This document shows positions 46,481 through 58,844 of a DNA stretch of 64,000 bases, piece after piece. The translations under genes were made by a program, and so were the position numbers. Source of the DNA: Ichthyophis bannanicus (taxonomy: Eukaryota; Chordata; Amphibia; Gymnophiona; Ichthyophiidae). The notes beneath the pieces were generated by a model. That model did no database searches. It saw only the letters and a list, made by a program, of their open reading frames with translations, and was not told the origin of the DNA. Within the stretch, counting starts at the first letter, position 1; each line of letters begins with the position of its first letter. The stretch covers positions 54,720,955-54,784,954 of the forward strand of contig CM066032.1 of NCBI GenBank assembly GCA_033557465.1, read 5' to 3'.

Positions 46481-47310
46481 CGCGCCTGAGGGCCTCGCCA
46501 GAGGGCCCTTTGGCGTGGCCCTTAGGCGGGGACAGAGAGGAAGAACACCAGAAAACCGCCGAACTCTGCATTCCACCAAGCCCTGGACGGCACTCTTGAA
46601 CAGTAAGCCCATTTCAGCTACAAACAGCAACCCTTCTCCAGCTGCTCTCCCTATCCGGGGATTGAGCCTCCATCGCAGGCGGAAACAGCGTGGACCTTGA
46701 AGATAAGATCGGGAAGTTGAAACCACCATCCAGCATCCTTGAGCTCAGATACCACTATCAACCTAAGACCAGGTACCTTTTACCGTACGCTATAATAGCC
46801 CCTACCCAGGGTCGCTATCTAGTCAGCGTCGCTTGCATACAGATGAACATGTCTAAGCAGTGCAGTACCAAATATATGTACTAGATCAGAACACCTGAAA
46901 CTATTGACAACCAATATAGCAATTAATTCAAGCACTCCCAGTGCAAACAAAAAACAAAAACCGCACCAGATCAAACTGGACAGTAAAGCCTCACTCTCAG
47001 ACATGCTATGTAAGGTAATTTAATGTAATGCTATGTAATGTAATTTAATACTGCAGCAGTGCAAAACAGATATCTGTACCAGAATAGACCAGCCAGAGAA
47101 GTTCTTTTCTTTTCCTGTTCAGCATTATGCCGTGTAGGTATACATCTATTTCATGCCTAAGAGAGGAATGTTCCAGCAAATTTACTGTATGACACACAGA
47201 GCCTGCTTGCCTGTTGCACAATATACTAGCTAAGATCCAGCCAGCCCCAGCCTGCTAAGAACCCCTCTGATTCACCTCCTGAAATAAGCTTCCTACGGCA
47301 GAGAGTTAGA
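46481..47310 (+). other. L2 5' untranslated region
   Basis: Unique sequence between the tandem array and the ORF2 start. It begins GC-rich (GTGCCCGCGCCTGGCGGGCC) and becomes AT-rich. No ORF1-like coding frame was seen; a 64-codon frame at 46690-46884 has no recognisable features. Confidence 0.6.
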
Positions 47311-49545
47311 ATGGATGACACAATCATCAGGTTAATGAGCCTTTACCTCCTTCTCATAATCTTGCCACCCAAACTACTAGCCCTCACTACGTCACACAAT
47401 CACATTCCTATTGTACCAACTAGTGAGAGAAAATGGTCAGGAGACTCCTATTACAACCCACGCGGGGCTAACCTTCCGCACCACCACCTCCTACTACATG
47501 TCCCACTACAACACAACACGAAAGCCAGACAAACTAAAAATCTCTACCCTAGTAGCCTGAAGTGTGCACTTATAAATGCCCGCTCACATCGAAATAAGTG
47601 GCCACTGATCACGGACATAATAATATCCCACAACCTAGACATCCTCATGGTCACTGAAACATGGCTTTCAGCGGAAGACAATATCATCCTCAACCAGCTA
47701 CTCCCACCAAATTTTACTGCCTTCACCGGACATAGACAGAACAAAAGAGGGGGAGGAGTACTCATCATCACTAGAGCTGACCTCCAGTTTAAATTGGATG
47801 AATCCAACAGTAACAACCACCTAGAAACGGTATCAATTTCCAACAACGTATGCTCCATAAACCTGGTCTATAGATCACCATCAGCAGATTCAGATGACCT
47901 GGCAACCATAATAAACCTGGCATCCTTTACCCAGGGTCCAAATAAACCTATTTGGATCTTAGGGGATATCAACTTACCATCATTACAGGACGCTCAAGCA
48001 ACCGCATTCATAGAAGCCCTAGATATCCTTGGATACACACAAATGGTGCAAGAACCCACTCACGAGAAAGGCAACATTCTTGACCTCATATTCGCCCCGA
48101 AGCTAATTCTGGATCAATCACAAGACATCGTGTTATCAATAACCGCAGTCCCATGGACTGACCACAAACTCATCACCTTTCAGATGCCTACCCTCAACTG
48201 CGCACATAAACCAAAAACGGTTACAAGCAAGACTCCTAACCCAGCTGCCAGAAGTTTCTACCCAGTTAACAGAGAACGCATCATCGCCGAAACAAGCACA
48301 CTCATTGATGAGACCGCCTTGAGCCTAGACGAGTTGATCATTACCTGGAACAACAAACTCAGCACAATTGCTATCCACCCTCCAACGAACAAGAACCCAA
48401 AGAAGAGATCATCAGCCCCATGGTTCACAGCCGACTTAAAAGCTTCTCTAACCATTCTAAGACGGCTGGAAAAGCGATGGAGAAAGTCACGCACCAGCAG
48501 TGACCAGGTAGCCTACATCCAACACCTGGCAGCTCACCGTAAAGCCATCACAGACAAGATCAGGCAATACCACACAGATACCCTGAAACAGTCTCTGAAT
48601 AAACCGCATGACTTGTTTAACCTAGTTAAAACGCTTGCCAAAGAACCAACCCTTGAGCACCACAACGGTATCCACCCACAGGACTATATGATTTACATGC
48701 AATCTAAAATGTGCAAGACCAACCAAATAATAATACCGGACCCTCCTGACGAACAAGACTACCCAGCACCACTGACAACCTTCTCCACTCCTTCGAAGAA
48801 AATTATTGAAGATACCATCCTAGCCCTAAACACAACCACTGCGCACACGGACCCTTGTCCTGCACATTGGATAAAGGACTTGCGATGTGACCTATCCCCA
48901 ATTATAGCCAAAATCTTAAACCAATCCTTTACCATTGGCTCTTTCCCACCCACTCTCAAGCAGACCTCTGTAAGACCTCTTTTAAAGAATACCAAACTCG
49001 ATCCTCAAAAGGTAGAATCTTACAGGCCCATATCTAGCATACCGATGCTTGCAAAAATCATCAAGAAAATAGTGCACGGGCAATTACAGGATCATATAGA
49101 CACCTCAGCCCCACTAGATCCGGCCCAACATGGATTCAGAGAGTCACATGGAGTGGAAACACTACTCACAACCCTCTTCAACAATATAATCTCAGGTGTG
49201 GATAACATACGACATGGCTTCGCTCTTGTCTTCCTAGACATTGCAGCGGTCTTGACTCGGTATGCCACGAAATTCTCATCTGCTGGCTAAGGGAAAAAGG
49301 TATCTGCGGAACAGCGCTCGAATGGTGCAAATCTTACCTATCCGGAAGATGGCAGCATGTCCGAGCCAACGGGGCTACATCAGAACCATTCCAACAAAGT
49401 CAAAGTGTACCGCAAGGATCTTCCCTATCTGCATTGATGTTTAATATATACATCCAACCCATCTGCGACATCATTAGATCCTTCAATGTCAGTTACATGA
49501 TATATGCAGACGATGTACTATTATATATGCCAATATCACTGGATA
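47311..49545 (+). pseudogene. L2 ORF2, endonuclease and N-terminal RT (one frameshift)
   Basis: ATG 47311 opens a frame to 49290. After an unusual hydrophobic N-terminus (LMSLYLLLIILPPKLLAL) come APE endonuclease motifs: INARSHRNKW, LMVTETWL with catalytic Glu, VYRSPS, ILGDINLP, and WTDHKLI. RT begins with SVRPLLKNTKLDPQKVESYR and QHGFRESHGVETLL. Near 49252 a one-base loss shifts the frame inside the catalytic LDI motif; the correct sequence continues in another frame through VPQGSSLSALMFN to YADD at about 49504-49515. The foldback at 49546 then interrupts it. Confidence 0.82.
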
Positions 49546-50401
49546 CTGATCCAAAATGAAAAATAAGCCCTCCACTTATACTCAGAAGAATACTTATGGT
49601 TATCACACAATGTTACTTTTGCATCGCCTAACTCTATCACCTGTGTGCAGATTAACCAGTGACAAGAGGTCTCAGACTTTCAGCGGCAATGCTCCAGTTA
49701 TTCTTTAGAGCAATATGCCTGATTGCATCAACGACCTCAATATATCTCTGGATTTTTTCTTTTATACTTAAAAGTTCATTTTAAACGTTGTCTATTTATT
49801 ATCTATTGAAATGATCACGGCACGATTTCAATTCCCCCTGAAGAAGACTAACAAAACGCAAAGTGCGGTACCCAGTGGATGGCGTCGGGGATATGATCAG
49901 CGATGACCAGATAAGCAAAATTAAATGCTATATTTAGTAAATAAATATGCACGCACGAACAAGCAGAAACTCATATTGATTTAGCTGTGAAGCACAATCT
50001 CACGTATGGCATTAAAAGATTGAGACGTGATAGTTTAAAAGCTTCAGAAGATTCTGAGACATGGGATAAAATTTGCACTATTCAAGCATCGCAAGTTATC
50101 TGGAGATAATAAATAGACAGTGTTTAAAATGAACTTTTAAGTATAAAAGAAAAAATCCAGAGATATATTGAGGTCGTTGATGCAATCAGGCATATTGCTC
50201 TAAAGAATAACTGGAGCATTGCCGCTGAAAGTCTGAGACCTCTTGTCACTGGTTAATCTGCACACAGGTGATAGAGTTAGGCGATGCAAAAGTAACATTG
50301 TGTGATAACCATAAGTATTCTTCTGAGTATAAGTGGAGGGCTTATTTTTCATTTTGGATCAGTATATATACCCTCTGGAATTAGACCTAGTAACTAGTGT
50401 G
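49546..50401. mobile_element. Penelope-like foldback insertion 3, inside L2 ORF2
   Basis: Flanked by the 14-bp repeat AATATCACTGGATA (49532-49545 and 50402-50415). Left arm 49546-49804 and right arm 50104-50362 are inverted copies of 259 bp. A loop of 299 nt contains CCCCTGAAGAAGAC and AAAACGCAAAG, a PLE-like 3' UTR word. A unique 39-bp tail (50363-50401) follows the right arm. The L2 coding frame resumes right after the second target repeat. Confidence 0.85.
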
Positions 50402-50415
50402 AATATCACTGGATA

Positions 50416-51296
50416 GCCTAGACCTCACCCCTCTGACTAACTGCTTCGACACCATATCAGAGTGGCTCCTGTCACAAAACCTACGAATACAAAATAAAAA
50501 GACGGAAGTCCTTTTCGTCTCGAGGAATACCAACTTCACCCCACCCAGCTGTGTTAAGGTAAAGGATGCCCAACTACAAGTGAAGCCTGCGATACGTTAC
50601 CTTGGAGTAATGTTAGACCAAAACCTTGACATGAAGAACCACATAGCCAATACTGTCAAGGCAATCTACTTTAAAATCAGATCCCTCAGACACCTACGCA
50701 CGCTACTCGAACCGGATGATTTCCGCACCATTTATCAAGCCCTTATAATTCCCCATTTCGACTTCTCAAACTCCATACTGCAAGGACTCCCACGGTCCAC
50801 CCTGAACCCCCTACAACTGGCTATGAACAGTGCAGCGCGGGTACTCTTTGGGGCATCCAGGAGAGACCACGTGACTCCCCTCCTAAGACAGTTACACTGG
50901 CTCCCCATTCAAGCAAGGATCAGTTTCAAGACTTTACTACTAACGTTCAAAGCTGCTAAGGGGCTTACCTCATCCTCTCTGTCTAACCTCATCCAACCAC
51001 TTGCACCAAACAGGCCACGAAGAACCGCAGAGTTGAACATGCTAGTCATCCCAAATGAAACCACAAGATGCACCAGATCAACAGCCAACAGAGCCTTCCA
51101 ACTATGCGCCCCAACTCTATGGAACGCTTTACCAGCACAAATCAGAGCAATCCCCAACTTGAGCCAGTTCAGAAAAGCGTTAAAACATTTCCTCTTCCTT
51201 AAATATCTCAATGACAGCTCCGAACATAACTCCCAAGCGAGTAGCAGAAGTAGTCAAACAGGAAGACTCACGCAACAGGCTTACCCCACAATGTAA
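50416..51296 (+). pseudogene. L2 ORF2 C-terminal region
   Basis: Continues the L2 polymerase after the foldback: CFDTISEWLLSQNLRIQNKK, then YLGVMLDQNLDMKNHI, HFDFSNSILQGLP, HVTPLLRQLHWLPIQARISF, and the LWNALPAQIRAIPNLSQF block typical of the L2 C-terminus. The frame from 50580 to 51296 is open (238 codons). Inactive because the upstream ORF is broken. Confidence 0.82.
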
Positions 51297-51529
51297 ATAA
51301 CAAGCAGTTTCCTGTATTGTTGTACCACCTATGTATATAGTTGACCTTGTCCATTATCAGGTGAACCACCAATGTATATAGTTAACCCATTTATCCAAGT
51401 TCTACTTCCTGTTAAATGTAATGACCAGACATATGTAAATTGTCGGATGTTTCTGTTCAATGTAAACCGCGCTGATGGCTAATAGTGCGGTATATAAGAA
51501 CTGTTAATAAATAAATAAATAAAATAAAT

Positions 51530-53277
51530 AAATGACAGAGCTCCGGAAGAGTTATGGAAGGACATCAAGAAGGTTGTGTTGGAAGAAAGCGAGAAGTCTC
51601 TACAAAAGGTGAAAAAGCAAAAACGGCCAAAATGGATGACGGAAGAAACTCTGAAAATTGCCCAGAAACGCAGAGAAGCTAAAGCCAGAGGAGAAAGAAA
51701 GACAATCGCAGAACTCAACAGAGATTTCCAACGTGCAGCAAGACAGGACAAGGAAAAGTACTACAATGACACTTGCAAGGAAATAGAAGCAGAAACTATT
51801 AGAGGAAGAACAAGATCAGCTTTCCTAAAGCTACGAGAGTTAAAGAAAAAGTTCCAGCCTCAAAATGGAATGTTACAAGATGCTCAAGGTTCTATGTTGA
51901 ATGATGCTGAGAAGATCAAGAAAAGGTGGAAGGAATATACAGAGTTTTTATATGATAAAGATCAAGTGGACCAACAGCCGTTTCAACCTGTACCTTATGA
52001 TTGGGAACCATTGGTGATGAAAGAAGAAGTTGAAGCACTATTGAAAGCCTTATCAAAGAACAAAGCACCAGGTATTGATAGCATTCTCATAGAAGTCTTG
52101 CAGCAATCTGATGCAGCTGTTACCGTACGCACAAGGCTCTGCCAAGAAATATGGAAGACAACATCATGGCCAACTGACTGGAAAAGATCTGTGTTTATAC
52201 CAATACTAAAGAAAGGTGATCCAACTGACTGTGGAAATTATCGCACAATCGCTCTGACCCCACATGCCAGCAAGATTCTACTGAAGATTATTCAGAAGAG
52301 ACTACAACCATACCTGGAACAAGAACTACTTGAAGTGCAAGCAGGGTTCAGGAAAGGGCGAGGAACGAGAGACATCATTGCAGATTTGAGATGGATCCTT
52401 GAAAAGACTAAAGAATACCAAAAGGATATCTATTTGTGCTTTATCGACTATAGTAAGGCTTTTGACTGTGTAAACCATGAGAAACTCTGGGCCACATTAA
52501 GAAGTATGGGTATACCAGAACACCTAATCGTTCTCTTGCGCAATCTGTACATTGATCAAGAAGCAACAGTTTGAACGGAACAAGGAGAAACAGAATGGTT
52601 TAAAATAAGCAAAGGTGTAAGACAAGGCTGCATACTTTCCCCCTACCTGTTTAATTTATATGCAAAACAAATCATCAGAGAAGCAGGATTGTATGAAGAC
52701 AATAGAGGTGTGAAGATTGATGGAAGACTCATCAATAACCTTCGCTATGCTGATGATACCACATTACTGGCTGAAAGTGAAGATTATCTGAAACATTTGC
52801 TTCTCATAATTAAAGAACATAGTCTCAAAATGGGCCTGCACCTTAATGTAAAGAAGACAAAGATCATGACAACTGGCATAATCAACAGGTTCATCGTTGA
52901 AGGAGAAGAAATTGAAATTGTGAACAACTTTAACCTACTTGGATCAATTATCAATAAAGAAGCAACAAGCAGTCAAGAAATCAGACGACGCATTGCTCTT
53001 GGCAGAATGGCTATGAAAGACCTAGATAAGATTCTCAAGAGCAGAGATGTCTCTCTCCATACAAAGATTCAACTTGTTCAAGCCATGGTATTTTCAATAA
53101 CATCATATGGATGTGAAAGCTGGACAGTGAAAAAGACAGATAGGAAGAAAATTGATGCCTTTGAATTATGGTGCTGGCGGCGAATACTGTGTATACCATG
53201 GACTGCCCGAAAAACAAACCAGTCGGTACTAGAGGAGATCAAACCTAAGCTTTCTTTAGAAACTCAGATGACAAGAC
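51530..53277 (+). pseudogene. RTE copy 2 reverse transcriptase (one nonsense codon)
   Basis: Matches RTE copy 1 with scattered substitutions. RT blocks VQAGFRKGRGTRDIIADLRW, CFIDYSKAFDCVNHEKLW, GVRQGCILSPYLFNLY and YADD (52746-52757) are present. A CGA-type Arg codon has become TGA at 52572-52574, a likely CpG mutation, which truncates the frame between the two catalytic boxes. The sequence is cut at 53280 by Harbinger-like copy B and resumes at 56570. Confidence 0.85.
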
Positions 53278-53280
53278 TTA

Positions 53281-56200
53281 GGGGTATGTTTACTAAATCG
53301 CGTTAGTGCAGTTCGCGTTAGGAGCCGCGGTAGTGAAAGAAACCCCAAATAAGGACATGGGCGGTACATCGTTACCACTACCGCGCGTTAGAAAAATTAA
53401 CGAGCGTTACCGGGCGCCATGCCGCGTTACTGCGCGTTAATCGTAAGAAGACATACAGACACAAAGTACTGAAACAGAGCTGTAGCACAATGGTTACGGT
53501 AATGACCTCTGTTACAGGCAGCATGGGTTCGAGCCCCCAGTGTGCCTAACGCAAAAGGCTGTCTCAGGCATCATCCTGTACATTACAGAAGGAAAGAGGA
53601 GGCATGTTTTTCGTTACGCTGAGTATTGGTGTCAGAAAAACACCCTCGGAGTGTGCCTAGACACGTACGTTGGTGCGTGCATTGGTAGTGCGTAGCCGCG
53701 CGCGTACATTCGTGCGTGGGTACGTGTTTGTTTACGTGCGTGGGTACGTGTGTTTTTACCAGTGTGGGCATCTTATATTACAGACTTTGTAGGGTGTCCT
53801 GCACCTATGCATTATGCTAACAGATGTACGTGTGATGGCCTATGGTTTAGCAGAGCCTGTGAGCAGGTGCTGGTGTTTCACAGGGTTGGATTGGGCCAGT
53901 CACACCCATGATGCACTGCACATGCAAATCAGCTGTCCACACATACACACCATGGAGAATACACCCCCACAGCACCTCGGCCTGATAGGGGGTACCGACC
54001 GTGTGTTGTACTGGCACAGAGTAGCTACACACCGTCACATTGTGCGGGTACTGTGCTCACCCTGAGGGTGCAGTGAGGCACCCAGCACTAGGTCCACAGC
54101 ACCGGCCATGGCTGAAAGAGGCCATGGTGCAGGTCCACAGTAGTGCTATAGTGTGAGAGGTAGTTTCTGCAGAAACACCTTGGACATTTCTGTCTGTATC
54201 AGTCAGGTGTAGCCCCCATGGACCCCCAGGAGGGCCCATGCACCACCAACCCCCTCCCCCAGGGCAGCAAACAGGGTCTCCTATCAAAAGATACAACATC
54301 TACCTCCCTGCAAGGTGGACGTAGAGGGGAACATCAACCCCAGTCCTGCTGAGGGACACACACCCCACAGAGCAGTCAATGCAGCTCTGTACACATCCAG
54401 AACACAATAGCAGACAGACATTAGGCCTAGATATGGCATGCTGCACCCCACCACTATCTGATATTCCCCTGGTGCAAGCCATCAGCCACTGCACCCTGCA
54501 AGCCACTCCATCACAACACATACCAGCTGCAAATAGTCTGCTAGTGCCCAGTGGAGATGCCTGCACCCAGAACTGGGATGTCAGCATACACAGTTAAATC
54601 AGTGACAGGGCCCCAAAAGGCAACCCATATATCACATGAGAGAAATACTAGATAGCACTATGGGGGTGCCTAGCCATGCTGTGGTCACTGCACAGTCAGG
54701 GTGAGAGTGATCTCTCAGCAGCACATACTGAGGTCACCCTGTCTGTGTAGGTGGTGGCCGGCCACTATAATGTGCCTGTCACTGCCCTATGCCCTGTGCA
54801 GATGCACCCTGGCCAGGCCACCCTGTCCGGCCTATACCCATGGTACCTTGCTCCTCATTATGCACATTGGCAGCCCAATACTGGCAACATTGCTGGCAGT
54901 GTGGACTGTGGAAGGTGTTTGCAGCCACCACACACTGGATAGACAGACAGCCACCCCCACACCTATGCCAGCATTGTGCTACTATAGAGGTGGTTAGCAG
55001 CCATACCCACCACACCAGTCATGGGCATAGTACCGGCATGGATATGGTACACAAGGCTGTTGGGGGGTCACTCCCCAGGGTGGTGAACACTGTCAGAGAC
55101 CAGACCTGCAGCACACACCGCAGACATCAGAATGATTGTTATGGTGGAGCTCAATGAGCACAATGTGCTTAACGTAGGAATTGATATCTGCCAGTTATCA
55201 TAGGAAACATTTGATAGCTCTGTACCATATACCCAGGTGTAGGGTGGCATTGCTAAGGTATGCAACTGCTAGTATTGGGAGATACAGGCAGGGCCCAATG
55301 TCTTGCCTCTCCAGGAGGCATTGGCCAATGGGGCCTGTGGGTGGGTGTGCGGCCCTGTTGGCTGCTGCTTTACGGCAGAGTTCCCCAACTCCAGTCCTGG
55401 TGTTCCAAACACTGTTCGGGTTTTCATGCTGTCCCTCATAAATATGCATGAGCTACATCTGCATACCATGGGGGTGGTGCATAGCTATGCAGCACAGGCA
55501 TCTTTATTAGAGGCAGCATGAAGCCGGAATGGTGTGGGGCCCTCCAGGACTGCATTTGCGGGACTCTGCTTTAGGTAATGTGCCTGTTTCTGGTGTCTGT
55601 GTTTGGTGTGGTAAAATATAGGCCATGCGTATGTTCTCTGCAATAAAGGAGTATCTTTACTATCACTGTTTAGTGGTGGGTAAAGCTATGGGGACTGGGT
55701 TGGCAGGAGCCCCAGCTGGGATTTGAACTTGTGACCCTCTGGTCTTACAGGCACTGGCTGTGTCTGTTGCACCACACTGTGGCCACAGAGACAGTGCAGT
55801 CCCTGGAGTTAGTTAAACCGGCCTGACGAGTCAGAAACCCTGCTCTGCAACAGGTTTACTGTGGCCTCATTTACCTTATATGCAGACAAAGGTGCACATA
55901 AACCTCAGAAAAGACCTCACAAAAGGGGCACACACCCATAACCAAGCTGGGCAACAATGATATCATTGGGAAACATTACACAACACTCCCAGGACAATCC
56001 ATTACAATGAAATGATATTTAAAAGGGTCTGTGAAGCGTAGACCCTTCCACACATCATTTCTTTTTTATTTGGTGCTTTCCAGGCAGTGTTGTTCCTTGT
56101 TGCCCATTGCTATCACTGTTGCCCAGCTGTATTATGCTTTTTAAAATGTTTCCTGTGGTCATTTTTAACGTTTTATGTGCTATTTTGTTCAGTGCACATG

Positions 56201-56569
56201 TATCACACTGCTCACGTTTTGTGTGTTTCCCCGGTTTTTCTGTACATTGCTGACGGAAATGGTTTCTCTTCCCTTTAATTGCCTTTAACGGCAGGTTTTC
56301 TTTCGCGTTGGAATTGAGCTCAGAATTGCAGCGCGTTAGTGAGGGGGAGCCTCTCCACGCCCTCTCTCCGCCCATTGACCCCTTCTCTCCGCCCACTCTC
56401 CACCTTCTGCGCTGTTTTAACGCGCCGCGGGGCTTTACGATCGTTAAGCGCGGTTACCGCGCGTAGTACGACGTTACCGGTCGTTGGCGCGTGTTTACGC
56501 GCGTTACACTGCACTTACGGTCGTTAACGTCATACTACGCGCGTTATTCACGTTTAGTAAACATACCCC
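53281..56569 (+). mobile_element. Harbinger-like non-autonomous element, copy B (complete)
   Basis: TIRs GGGGTATGTTTACTAA at 53281-53296 and, inverted, at 56554-56569, flanked by TTA (53278-53280 and 56570-56572), the classic PIF/Harbinger target. The RTE empty site is in copy 1 near 10695-10712. Subterminal regions are dense in GCGCGTTA/TTAACG words. A tRNA-like unit at 53484-53550 has a B box GGTTCGAGCCC (53526-53536). The palindrome cluster of copies A, D and E is absent here, replaced by a short ACGTGCGTGGGTACGTG-type region (53660-53750). No transposase. Confidence 0.88.
55376..55568 (+). mobile_element. hAT-type MITE in Harbinger-like copy B
   Basis: CAGAGTTCCCCAACTCC at the left, GGGACTCTG at the right, flanks CTTTACGG and CTTTAGGT. 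Same position and family as in copies A, C and E. Confidence 0.7.
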
Positions 56570-56572
56570 TTA

Positions 56573-56811
56573 GACTTTCATACTTTGGACACATCATGCG
56601 AAGAGAGAGATCATTAGAGGAAGACATTATGCTTGGCAAGATAGAAGGTCAATGCAAAAGAGGAAGGCCAGCAATGAGATGGATCGATACAATAACAGCA
56701 GCTACGGGTACCAGTCTGTCAACAATGAGCTGCCTGACTGAAGACCGAACACAATTTAGGATAGCTATCAAGAAGGTCGCCATGAGTCGACTCCGACTCG
56801 ACGGCACTTAA
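56573..56811 (+). pseudogene. RTE copy 2 C-terminal end
   Basis: Continues the RTE frame with YFGHIMRRERSLEEDIMLGK, KRGRPAMRWIDTITAATG and SRLRLDGT, then a stop and the TTAACAACAAC tail. Colinear with 10706-10942 of copy 1. Confidence 0.85.
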
Positions 56812-56977
56812 CAACAACATAGTGAAGAACTGAAGAGGACATCGTATATTCTGTCCTAATCCACAAAATTAAAAAAACTAAAAAATTATGTTAAGAGGTT
56901 GTTTAAATAAAAGGTTGTGTAAACAATAGTCCAACTTTGAGAAATAAAAACCAAAGGATAAAAAAAGTAAAAACGAA

Positions 56978-57235
56978 GGGGTATGTTTACTAAGTAGCGG
57001 TAATGTCACCAGCGGTAAGTGCAGCGCTAATGTTACTGATGCCATATAAGGCAGTGGGAAGGTAGTGGCCGTTCTGGCATAAAGGGAACAATGGGCCGTT
57101 TAACATGTGTTAAAGGGTGCCTTGACCGTTTAATGCACGTTAACGGGACATTGCATGTTAAGCTGACAAACAGGGCACATTAAGGCTGACAAGGTGCCCT
57201 AAGGGCTTTAAGGCACCTAACTTAAGACCTGAAAA
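56978..57235 (+). mobile_element. Harbinger-like element, copy F, left end only
   Basis: Begins with the TIR GGGGTATGTTTACTAA (56978-56993), then subterminal TTAACATGTG/GTTAACGGG words, and stops at about 57235, where an L2 fragment begins. The 57158-57361 minus-strand frame is a shadow. The stretch 56820-56977 just before is AT-rich without a recognised feature. Confidence 0.7.
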
Positions 57236-57944
57236 TCTCTGTCCTGGATCTCTGCCTGTCTTTCTGACATTGCTGCTTGGATGTCTCACCGCTGCTTGAA
57301 ATTGAACATAGCCAAAACTGAGCTGCTTATTTTTCCCCCTAAACCCACCTTTCCTCTTCATCCTTTCTCTGTCTCTTTGGATAACTCTTTACTTCTCCCT
57401 GTCTCCTCAGCTCGCAACCTTGGGGGTCGTCTTTGGCTCCTCTTTCTCCTTCTCTAGACGCATCCAACTGATAGCTAAAATCTGCTGTTTCTTTCTCTGT
57501 ATCAACAAAATCCACCCATTCCTTTCTGAACACACTACTGAGATACTTATCCACTCTTTAGTCACCTCCCATCTAGACTATTGTAACCTATTCCTTGCTG
57601 GTCTTCCTCTGAATCATCTCTCTCCCCTTCAATCTGTTCAACACTCTGCTGTGCGGCTAATCTTCAACCAGACTCGTCATGCTCATATTACCCCTCTTCT
57701 CAAGTCACTTCATTGAGATCCTGCATTTTAAACAACAATGTATGTGAACCCCTATGGCTTTAATTTTGTTATATGTTAGTAATGTTTTGGATTATTTATT
57801 GGTTCCTTGCAAAGTTATATGGGTTTCTTATATGTGGTTCAATGTTCTTTGTAATATTATCATGTTCCATATAAAGTTATGTTCTGTTATATGTAAACCG
57901 TATTAAACACTGGAAATACGATAAATAAACTTCTCAAATATTGA
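57236..57944 (+). pseudogene. L2-type LINE fragment (ORF2 C-terminal part)
   Basis: The frame 57420-57716 reads LGVVFGSSFSFSRRIQLIAK, LVTSHLDYCNLFLAGLPLNH and LQSVQHSAVRLIFN, then HAHITPLLKSLHW. This is the conserved C-terminal region of L2 ORF2 and is distinct in sequence from the L2 at 45.7-51.5 kb. After a broken end it runs into an AT-rich 3' UTR with ATGTAAACCGTATTAAAC and a short (ATAA)n-type tail. Confidence 0.78.
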
Positions 57945-58223
57945 TGGGCCTGATTTTGATCTGGGCTATGCGCCACATCGACGCATAGCCCAACCCCCCT
58001 CCCGCCTAATTTCAATGCAAATGGTTAGCCCTGGCATCTCACAGATGGGCGAGGGTTTCTTTAAGGCGCAGAGCACACATGGGTAGCCATAGCCGGCCTC
58101 CGCTCCACCCTGGAACGCGCTGACATGCTCCAGTGCTAACTACATAGCACTGGGGTGCGTAAGGGACAAACCAGGGAATTTTCAAAGGCACTACTCGTCT
58201 AAATGCCTTTGAAAATCGGGCCC
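57945..58223. mobile_element. short MITE with TGGGCC(C/T)GATTTT ends
   Basis: Left end TGGGCCTGATTTTGA and right end TGAAAATCGGGCCCA are inverted repeats about 280 bp apart. The interior (GCTATGCGCCACATCGACGC) is GC-rich and non-coding. I cannot assign a superfamily. Confidence 0.55.
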
Positions 58224-58504
58224 AATATGTTTTTTTCTTTCTTTATTTGTAGTAATTTTTTAATATCCCCCTTTTAGGATGTCTGGTTTGCTTTTTAGAT
58301 CACTTGTATGTTACATGATTTCTGATTTAATTGGTATATATGTTTTCCTTTTATATAATTCATTGTTTTTAACTACATGATTTAATATGATTTTTATGGT
58401 ACTTAGAATTTATCAATTATGGTATTATAGATTTACAGTTTTTGTTGTTTAGGATGCTCATCCTGTACAATCCATTCTTGATGTATCTTTCTCTGTAACT
58501 TTAT
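58224..58504. other. AT-rich unassigned stretch
   Basis: Low-complexity T-rich sequence without open frames or recognisable repeats. Confidence 0.4.
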
Positions 58505-58680
58505 AGAAACATAGAAAAATGATGACAGAAAAAGACTACATGGCCTATCTAGTCTGTCCTTCCATATCAACAACTACAACAGTCCCCTTTTTACCTTTAG
58601 AGATCCTCTGTGTTTGTTCCATGCTTTTTTGAATGTAGATACTATCCTCATCTCTACCACCTCCACTTCATTTTATGTTT
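58505..58680 (-). mobile_element. CR1-related 3' end fragment
   Basis: Starts ATAGAAACATAGAAAAATGA and continues GACAGAAAAAGACTACATGG, a conserved 3' end of a second CR1 subfamily. It lacks coding sequence. Confidence 0.6.
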
Positions 58681-58844
58681 TTAACCTTTTATTGTTCTTA
58701 ACAATTACTAATGTTAACATTTATTGTTTATTATATTTTTAAATTATTTATATTTATAGAGGTCCATGCCCCTTAAAAAGGCAGTGGCGAAACACAGCCG
58801 TGCCAGGTCCTGAGGCTCATAAGTGGTTGTCCTCAATAAATTTG

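Larger units (their letters stand above)
45688..51529 (+). mobile_element. L2-type LINE, nearly full length, inserted in RTE copy 2
   Basis: Order: a tandem GC-rich array (45688-46480), 5' UTR (46481-47310), ORF2 with endonuclease and RT (47311-51296, broken by a frameshift and a foldback), 3' UTR with TTCAATGTAAACCGCGCTG and GCGGTATATAAGAA, and an (AATA)n tail ending at 51529. The RTE sequence resumes at 51530 exactly where it stopped (ATACAAA / ATGACAGAG). Such completeness is rare among the LINEs here. Confidence 0.85.
44640..56820 (+). mobile_element. RTE-type LINE copy 2, split by an L2 and a Harbinger-like element
   Basis: RTE blocks are 44640-45687 (endonuclease), 51530-53280 (RT) and 56570-56820 (C-terminus and tail TTAACAACAAC). 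They are colinear with each other and with copy 1 (8886-10956). The gaps are an L2 (45688-51529) and Harbinger-like copy B (53281-56569). This is the only RTE here that retains the endonuclease. Confidence 0.88.

Noticed and set aside
45550..46571. Several 100-300 codon repetitive frames on both strands
   Set aside because: They arise because the 139-bp unit, being GC-rich, lacks stops. Open frames occur on both strands and in overlapping phases with the same period. They are a translation of promoter-like DNA repeats.
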